Below are positions 58,061 through 64,000 of a stretch of DNA of 64,000 nt, piece after piece (the stretch's first letter is position 1; each line of letters starts with the position of its first letter). Source of the DNA: Pilasporangium apinafurcum (taxonomy: Eukaryota > Oomycota > Peronosporomycetes > Pythiales > Pythiaceae); assembly GCA_001600495.1 (NCBI GenBank), contig BCKE01000002.1, forward strand, positions 883,763-947,762. The letters run 5' to 3'. The position numbers were made by a program, and so were the translations under genes. The notes under the pieces are model-generated. The model searched no databases and had not been told where the DNA came from. It worked only from the letters and a program-made list of their open reading frames with translations.

Positions 58061-58345
58061 CGAAACGATTAATTCATGACACGCCACCGAAATGAGGAAC
58101 TCTCAAACTCCTGAGAAGTACCTTGTGGTGTATACTTGATTTTTCTAACTCCATATATCTTAACCTTTTTTCCCCACCCAAAGTGTATAATTTCATTTTT
58201 CTGGAAACGTGATTGATCGTCAACATGGCCTTTCAAGATGATTGCACACGCAGCAAGAGGTACCAAGGAGTCTCTCCATCCAATGAATCCTAAAGTCTGC
58301 TCTCAAGGCAATCTTAGTTTTAATCTTTATTCCCCACATCATTTG
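58061..58345. other. 5' flank of Fanzor copy B
   Basis: No gene is seen here. A CTTTATTCCCCA stretch at about 58325-58336 matches, in the same direction, the left half of the 54-bp palindrome at 54203. Read inwards from both ends of the element, this gives TGGGGAATAAA, a possible short terminal inverted repeat. Confidence 0.35.
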
Positions 58346-58760
58346 TAATTGGTCTCCATTACATATCAGACCCAGCGGGTCTGAAAACGAGATAAACCCG
58401 AACGGGTTGATAAAGTACGATTTCCTACTGTGTAGAAATGCGAACTTCTGCTAGGTGCGGTTGTTTATTGTTTGCGGTTAGTCCGCAAATAAATCATGTT
58501 TTACAAGACATGGAAGAAATAGTAAACAATACTATTCCCATGTTATCAAAGAGAAACAATCCTTTCATATACGATTTTGTATAGTTGGCTGTGTTCGAAT
58601 TGGACACTCAATCATCAGTCATTCATTTCAGTTTGTAGGTAGCTTTATTAAAACAATAACTCAGTTCCTAATTTTCCTCCAAAAGAGTAAGTCTATTTCG
58701 GTTTCTCTCTTTCCTTTCCTCTTGATTGGCGACGTTCGTCGCCAATCAATTGCGCTTCCT
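58346..58760. repeat. Dispersed repeat, copy 2
   Basis: This stretch matches 76-360 in the same orientation. It has an added middle part containing an imperfect hairpin (TTTGCGG TTAGT CCGCAAA) and an extra hairpin near its right end. It lies directly after the Fanzor block. The family is unclear. Confidence 0.75.
58722..58749. repeat. Hairpin with 12-bp arms
   Basis: The arms TTGATTGGCGAC (58722-58733) and GTCGCCAATCAA (58738-58749) pair exactly around the loop GTTC. Copy 1 of the dispersed repeat lacks this hairpin. It also creates two CCAAT-type motifs facing each other. Confidence 0.85.
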
Positions 58761-59193
58761 CGCTGCATAACAGTGTACATCAGTAAAAGGATTACCCTTT
58801 TATAACATATCTCAAAGTCATTTCAATACATTAAGAGGGAAAATAGTCAGAAATACATAGTTGCATATAATACATGTGTAAAGGAAGAAAGTAAGCTGAT
58901 CGTAATCAGGTTTGGAAAACATGCATTCGAAGGGAGCTTAGAGGTAATGGTAGCGAACTAAGTCCTCCATCTAATTCACTTTTCATTTTTGCCAACAAAT
59001 CACTACTTCCTCCCCAAGCTCCACGACCATCCAAGTTTTGAATTTCTACCAATAATATTACAGTTTTAATTTTTTGACCAATCATCGTACTCCATTGTTA
59101 CAGGAATAAACCCTCAGTTAGGCTTTTTATTTGCAATGTTGTGAATTGCGGGTGGCATTTGTTCCTAAACCGAAGGAGAGAACCCTCTTGATC
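58761..59193. promoter_or_regulatory. Upstream region of the transposase-derived gene
   Basis: This AT-rich spacer contains CCAAT at 59049-59053 and 59078-59082, about 110-145 bp before the ATG at 59194. The pattern is like that before the Ski3 and small membrane-protein genes, which supports real transcription of the gene that follows. No other gene is seen. Confidence 0.45.
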
Positions 59194-61239
59194 ATGAGTA
59201 CCAACGCTTCGAATGTCCCTTCACTCGCTGCGTATGCAGAGAGCGCCACTGCTGGGAATAGCAGCATCCATGTTGGTCGTAAACACCCCCGTCCACCAGC
59301 AGATGGCCATGGAAACGCGTCAGCAGAGATAGAAGAGGAAGAAGAGGAAGAGGAGGAAGAAGAAGAAGAAGATGAAGATGAGTCAAGAGAAGGCGGGGTA
59401 GAAGTAGCTGCTGGAACGACAGGTGAGGGCTCCACCGAGGTTGCGCATTTCTCGGGTGTTCCTATGGGACGTCGTGTGCGACTGACACTCGGCCAAAAAC
59501 GAGAGGTTGTGGATTTGGCGGCCAGTAAGAAATTCACACATCGCGAGTTGGCGGAAAAATTTCGCGTGGGGAGAACGACAATCACCAACATTTGCCGTCA
59601 GGAAGACCTCATTCGCACAGAGACAGATTCTGCTGATGCCACGAAGAAGAAACGCAAAACCACCAAGTGCACCTACGACTTACGCGTGCTGGACGAATGT
59701 CTGCATAAGTGGCGTATGGAGGTGAAAGTGAGCAGTCCTGACACGAAACTCACAGGCACGGTGCTGCAGCAGAAAGCTATGGACATTGCGCTAAAGGTGT
59801 TGCAGGAACCGTATGCGGATTTGCCTGATAAAGTACGACAGGCATTGTCGAAATTTACGGCCTCGAATGGCTGGCTTGATGGATATCGCACGCGATTTGG
59901 CTCATTCAGCTCTAAGCAGCTCCATGGTGACCAAAGTGTGATTAAGAACGTTGACATTCAAACCCGTCTTCGTGAACTTCATCATAGCCTCACCCACGTG
60001 GATTTACAAGATATTTGGACCGGTAGTGAATTTGCGGTTGTTTACAAGCCAAATACCCTGAATGCTATGCCTACAACGACAGGAGCAGGAGTCGCTGAGA
60101 CCAACGCTGCCAATAATGGACGCTACACGGTCTCGCTCTTTGCCAGTGCAGCAGGAGAGAAATTCGACATGCAAGTCATTGGAGTGGATCGTAACCCTGT
60201 CCTTCTGGATGGTATTAATACGCAACAAGCATATAGAATTCAGTACGGTCACTCCAAGACCGGCTGGCAGGTGGCACATACCATGGTCAGTATGCTCAAG
60301 TCATTGAATGCCTTAGCAAAATCACGCAAGCGAACTTTTCGCGTCATTCTGGATAGTGCTGTCCCACACGTCAAGGCTGCAATGATTCTGGACTCACAAG
60401 GAGACCAACGGACATTTTTCGTGTACGACCACTTGCAGATCTATTTCTTACCTCCGAACTTCAAGCCGCCACGCTTCCATCCGTGCCACCTTGGGATTAT
60501 CCAGGCTTTTAAAGCTGCCTTTCGTTATGAAATGGTAGAAACACTCTTTACTGCCTACCGCGAGTGTGTACTGAATCAAGACATTCATGGCTTCCAACCT
60601 CTTCGCCATTTGCATACACGCAATGTCTTTCATTGGTTCCATATCGCGCTCAGCAGTCTTGATAAACATATGATCCAAAATTGCTGGATTCATAGTGGCC
60701 TGTTGCCCACCCAGGCAATTGCGAGTTTAAATATGAAGGCAATTCTTTCTTCGTCAACCACCAATGGAATCAATGGGAGCCCAACGACAAATTCTACTGG
60801 ATTACCCAATCTCATTTCCATCTATCGCGATCTGCAAACACTCATCGCTAACATTGCACAAATTGCACCTGATTTTTTGCACTGGATTGGTATCAGTGAT
60901 CCGATGAACGCGCAGGCATATGTGGAGATGGAAGGAAATGCTTCTGTCACGGATCCAGGCATCGATGAAGTTCAAATCATTCGAAGCGTTCTACAAAAGC
61001 ATGGGTTTCTCGCCACAAAGAAACTCGATGATGCCAGCCACGCCGTTGGGCACTGTGAGACTACAGATGATGTCGCTGAGGAACGTTGTCCAAGAAACCA
61101 AGAGGTGCTGGCTGCTGTTGAGACTTTGAAGAGATATTTACGGCTTTCCTCGGATGTGATTTTGAATCGTGTGGACACTGTCGTTCAATTGAATAAGGTC
61201 AAGAAGGCAGTCGGAAATAGTACAATTCTGGATGTGTAA
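59194..61239 (+). CDS. Pogo/Tigger-like transposase-derived protein, probably domesticated
   Basis: One exon of 681 residues from the ATG at 59194 (MSTNASNVPSLAAYAESATA). An acidic run of Glu and Asp lies near residues 48-66. A CENP-B-type helix-turn-helix spans about 92-133 (LTLGQKREVVDLAASKKFTH, then VGRTTITNI). A second DNA-binding domain lies around 170-236. A DDE-type region follows (about 270-450). The first acid site, normally NADETG, reads WTGSEFAVVYK. The second retains an Asp (RVILDSAVPH). The third, normally QPLDQG, reads HPCHLGII. Two of three catalytic acids are therefore gone while the whole frame stays open. The pattern resembles CENP-B, a pogo-derived host DNA-binding protein. 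No terminal repeats were noticed around it. Confidence 0.8.
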   Translation: MSTNASNVPSLAAYAESATAGNSSIHVGRKHPRPPADGHGNASAEIEEEEEEEEEEEEEDEDESREGGVEVAAGTTGEGSTEVAHFSGVPMGRRVRLTLGQKREVVDLAASKKFTHRELAEKFRVGRTTITNICRQEDLIRTETDSADATKKKRKTTKCTYDLRVLDECLHKWRMEVKVSSPDTKLTGTVLQQKAMDIALKVLQEPYADLPDKVRQALSKFTASNGWLDGYRTRFGSFSSKQLHGDQSVIKNVDIQTRLRELHHSLTHVDLQDIWTGSEFAVVYKPNTLNAMPTTTGAGVAETNAANNGRYTVSLFASAAGEKFDMQVIGVDRNPVLLDGINTQQAYRIQYGHSKTGWQVAHTMVSMLKSLNALAKSRKRTFRVILDSAVPHVKAAMILDSQGDQRTFFVYDHLQIYFLPPNFKPPRFHPCHLGIIQAFKAAFRYEMVETLFTAYRECVLNQDIHGFQPLRHLHTRNVFHWFHIALSSLDKHMIQNCWIHSGLLPTQAIASLNMKAILSSSTTNGINGSPTTNSTGLPNLISIYRDLQTLIANIAQIAPDFLHWIGISDPMNAQAYVEMEGNASVTDPGIDEVQIIRSVLQKHGFLATKKLDDASHAVGHCETTDDVAEERCPRNQEVLAAVETLKRYLRLSSDVILNRVDTVVQLNKVKKAVGNSTILDV

Positions 61240-61430
61240 AGCAGGAACAAGGACACATAGCAGGTGAGTTCTAGAGCAAATTTGACTAGTGTCTATTTTG
61301 TTTATAATAATTAGTCCTGGGTCATGAATTTGATTGCAGCATATCTGGTAAAATGTTTTTGTCGCTTAACATCAAGATGGTTCATGAGTTTAATGAGTTC
61401 GAAGAGAATAGAATACTTTTCTAATTTGGA

Positions 61431-63056
61431 TCAAGCCAGAGCTGAGGACTCAACCATGATACTTTCCGATTGGTTCAGTGGTTGCACAGCAGTATGATCC
61501 ATTGTCATCGTCGACCTCTCTGCGATTGCTCGTTGCTCAACTTTGCGTTGCTTTCTGGAGTAGGAAATCAATGTGCGTATGGCACTCATGAGCCAATCTC
61601 GATGGCTTGAACTCTGCGTTTCCAGGTCCAATGTACGGTCACTGAATACGATCGAGAAGGAACATGCCTCCAGTACTTCATTTGTACTGTATTTCCGGAA
61701 CACAGCGGTTTGGCGGCCATCAAGCACATGAACAACATCAGCCAAGTCAATTGATTCGCTCATACCTCCGCGTTTATGCTGCCACTGGATTGTGCCGCAG
61801 TGATTACAATGCAAGCGCGTGGGATGTCTACCGCCTCTGCGACCATACTTCATCAGAGGGAAGAACATGTTGACAGCTTGGACCAGATAGAAGCGATGCT
61901 TTCCACCGAAACGGAATGCCAGTTCCACAATTTTCCACCGTGCGCCTTCGATACTTTCCAGTTCTTCATCTGTGAATAAATACGTTTTTCGCTTTCGACG
62001 GAAATTTAGATTTTCCAGGAATTTTGGAGCAAACCGTGCAAATCCACTTTTCTTTCTCTGAACTGCTGGAAGTGATAAGCGTGGAGCCGTCGGAGGGATA
62101 GCTCGGTTTGCTGTATATTGCATTGCTGATAAGGAGTCCCTCGGGCTGTAGGCAGCAGGACAAGAATTTCCACGTCGACGACTGTTTTGATGAGCAGATG
62201 GTAGCTCGTTATGCAACAGATCTGATTGGTCACTCAAATCAATCACCAGACGCCGCACACTATTCGTCAGTTGCTCTTGTACTTCACCTTCCAGGACCGG
62301 AAAATACCTCCTACCGCGATCGTCGATGTCTGATTTCTCGAGTTCAACCTCCTTGCCCATAATATCGCTCTCATCACCATCTTCGTCTTCTTCGTCCGTG
62401 TTCTCGTCCATTGTGGAGGCATCTTTTGTTTCGTCTTCGTCTTGATTTGATGCATTCCACGTCTCACGTGACTCACTCTGTGATGCTATTCTCTTCATTA
62501 ATGTGCGCACACTCGTGGTCATATTCAATGGATCGAAGTCCAGCGCTTCTTCCTCCTCATCTTCCTTCTGTTCCTCAGTCGAGATGCCTCTGCTCTCTTC
62601 ATCGGTTCTTTCACTGATTGCGTCTATAATATGGGGATTCATCAAACCACTGGTTGATTCTACCCATGTCTCCAGTTCATTGTTGTCCATCAAAGACACC
62701 TCATCATCATCGCCACCACACATCGCCGTACTCGGATCAAAAGCACAATGCAAGTCCCCAAAGCTCAGTGTTTCCAGTAACTGCCGTTGATGCTGTTCGC
62801 TTTTCTCATGGGTAGATACGGTATCCGCTGAAAGCTCTGCTTCTCCATCTTTTTCCTGTTTCTTGCTTTCTTTGATACTAGAGGTGGCTGGAACAGGAGA
62901 GTGGTTGTTGTTGTCGATGTCGTAGTTGTTGCCCTGGCCACTGATTTCGTCCGTGAAGTCCCCAGGGAACAAACTGCCTCGTCGCACGATAGCGGAGAGT
63001 TTGCTCAGCAAATCCACGTTCGGGAGGCGCACGCTTTCACGTCGGCCGCTGCGCAT
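61431..63056 (-). CDS. PH-domain protein with long acidic N-terminus
   Basis: One exon of 541 residues starting MRSGRRESVRLPNVDLLSKL. The first 330 residues are low-complexity and acidic (EEQKEDEEEEALDFDPL). A basic segment (RKKSGFARFAPKFLENLNFR) follows. The C-terminal part has a PLC-type PH domain (about 400-510): KYGRRGGRHPTRLHCNHCG, WQHKRGGMSESIDLADVVHV, then FSIVFSDRTLDLETQSSSHR and a closing tryptophan (DWLMSAIRTLI). It may bind phosphoinositides or act as an adaptor. No catalytic domain is present. It converges on the transposase-derived gene with a spacer of 191 bp. Confidence 0.75.
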   Translation of the reverse strand: MRSGRRESVRLPNVDLLSKLSAIVRRGSLFPGDFTDEISGQGNNYDIDNNNHSPVPATSSIKESKKQEKDGEAELSADTVSTHEKSEQHQRQLLETLSFGDLHCAFDPSTAMCGGDDDEVSLMDNNELETWVESTSGLMNPHIIDAISERTDEESRGISTEEQKEDEEEEALDFDPLNMTTSVRTLMKRIASQSESRETWNASNQDEDETKDASTMDENTDEEDEDGDESDIMGKEVELEKSDIDDRGRRYFPVLEGEVQEQLTNSVRRLVIDLSDQSDLLHNELPSAHQNSRRRGNSCPAAYSPRDSLSAMQYTANRAIPPTAPRLSLPAVQRKKSGFARFAPKFLENLNFRRKRKTYLFTDEELESIEGARWKIVELAFRFGGKHRFYLVQAVNMFFPLMKYGRRGGRHPTRLHCNHCGTIQWQHKRGGMSESIDLADVVHVLDGRQTAVFRKYSTNEVLEACSFSIVFSDRTLDLETQSSSHRDWLMSAIRTLISYSRKQRKVEQRAIAERSTMTMDHTAVQPLNQSESIMVESSALA

Positions 63057-63684
63057 GCTTACTGCTGTCCGATTCGTCGTTTCTCTATAAATGATACGAG
63101 CCCATAACGGAAGCCTGCGCCTTTTTACCTGTCGCTTCGTTTAGACTTCAAGCGATTTTTACAAAAAAAGAAGAATACAATCAATTTTTAAAGGTACTAA
63201 ATCAAAGAGATGGTTATTCTACTATTAGACTATAATTAATTTATAAAAAAAATAACTGATTTAATAGGGTATTGAAATATAGAATAATTTCGATTGGTTC
63301 GTTTGCATTTCAGATGGGTAACTTTTTGGCAGAGAGAACTGCTGGCATTTCCGCCCGTTGCAAACACTGAACCGAATGCAACTGGTGGCACTGGTCGTCA
63401 CTGACCATTGATACTGTACTTTTATCGGCAGCACATTCGTTGAGCAAATGTTTAGTCCGGAAGGATATTTCTGGTGTAGCGTACACCCATCATTTCATAG
63501 ATTTCACCATCGTACGGCGCGAATCAGGTGATATGTCTTGATAACGCACTCTTCTTCTTCTTCTCACCCTTTTATCGACAAGCATATTGTCGAAAATGGT
63601 ATTTTTGACAACGCAACGAATTTTCGACTTTTGAATTATAGGTGTTAACAATTGGCGGACCCATTCATTCTTGGTCAGAACGGA
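63057..63684. promoter_or_regulatory. Divergent intergenic region near the right edge
   Basis: This 628-bp gap lies between the PH-domain gene and the gene leaving the window. It is AT-rich at 63160-63300 and has an inverted CCAAT (ATTGG) at 63293-63297. No gene is seen. Confidence 0.4.
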
Positions 63685-64000
63685 ATGGCGAAACCAAGCA
63701 ACTCAGTCCAAGCTGCTTTTGGACTGTTTGATGACGACAGCAGCGATAATGAAGAGCAGATAACGCCAAGTATTGAAGCACTGCCTATTCTGCCACTAAC
63801 ACAATTGGCGATCTCATCGACAGCTACAACTACAGAAGAGAAAACAAACGACGCTCACGAGTTGCCAAGCACCATCAAAAGCTTGTACGCGCCATGGGAT
63901 GATGTACCACCACTCCATGTAGGACCAATTGAATTGGTCACAACTTGCACCGATGTTGGTGGCAACAGAGGATACGTGGCTGCGCAGGATCTGGAGGCAG
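63685..64000 (+). CDS. N-terminus of an unrecognised protein, possibly SET-domain (partial)
   Basis: An open frame starts MAKPSNSVQAAFGLFDDDSS and runs off the window edge after 105 codons. The N-terminus is acidic and disordered. It then reads SLYAPWDDVPPLHVGPIELV and NRGYVAAQDLEA. The last piece resembles the entry strand of a SET domain (RGYVAARDLPAG type), but the diagnostic motifs would lie beyond the window. No stop or intron is seen within it. Confidence 0.55.
   Translation, partial: MAKPSNSVQAAFGLFDDDSSDNEEQITPSIEALPILPLTQLAISSTATTTEEKTNDAHELPSTIKSLYAPWDDVPPLHVGPIELVTTCTDVGGNRGYVAAQDLEA

Noticed and set aside
59192-59591. Serine/leucine-rich minus-strand frames at the start of the transposase-derived gene
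   Set aside because: They mirror the Glu/Asp run of the true gene.
1-64000. CRISPR arrays, rRNA or tRNA genes
   Set aside because: No regular spaced repeats, rRNA blocks or cloverleaf-like sequence were recognised on reading both strands. A covariance search was not possible.

Overview
The window reads as nuclear DNA of an oomycete (water mould). Genes are packed tightly on both strands, mostly in divergent or convergent pairs. Introns are short (about 65-90 bp) with GT...AG ends. Several domain combinations look stramenopile-like. A biotroph such as Albugo would fit the compactness and the many small introns, but the genus cannot be proved from this sequence. Exon limits below were worked out by hand from splice sites and reading frame.

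Layout: 0-0.7 kb, repeat and upstream DNA. 0.7-7 kb, a DDHD-PH-PX lipase facing a secreted GH3 beta-glucosidase. 7.5-12.3 kb, a divergent SMC ATPase. 12.3-13.6 kb, a decayed Fanzor relic (C). 13.8-15.6 kb, a TPR membrane protein. 15.9-19.2 kb, an AGC kinase with PH and NTF2-like domains. 19.9 kb, a small membrane protein. 20.3-21.5 kb, a second decayed relic of TnpB/Fanzor2 type (D). 21.6-22.5 kb, an RP9-like splicing protein. 22.7-32.6 kb, two large coiled-coil genes, one with leucine-rich repeats and Sfi1-like repeats. 32.9-41.2 kb, a ubiquitin E2, a GT4 glycosyltransferase, a tRNA pseudouridine synthase, an ankyrin protein and exocyst Sec8. 41.3 kb, an STPR-like repeat protein. 42.4-42.9 kb, a perfect foldback of a Fanzor tail around an N block. 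43-52.6 kb, an Nma111-type protease and the SKI-complex TPR subunit Ski3. 52.7-54 kb, a probable RNase P/MRP p40 subunit. 54.2-58.1 kb, two apparently identical Fanzor copies around a 100-N gap. 58.3-58.8 kb, a dispersed repeat. 59.2-61.2 kb, an intact pogo-like transposase-derived gene that has lost catalytic acids. 61.4-63.1 kb, a PH-domain protein. 63.7 kb to the end, the start of another gene.

Most genes are housekeeping: trafficking, RNA processing, chromosome and centriole biology, proteostasis. The most notable content is the repeated presence of Fanzor/TnpB-family genes (eukaryotic relatives of RNA-guided nucleases) in at least two sequence types and five places, all damaged, with a foldback and a long perfect palindrome at their 3' ends. 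The long open transposase-derived gene is the best candidate for a domesticated mobile-element protein.
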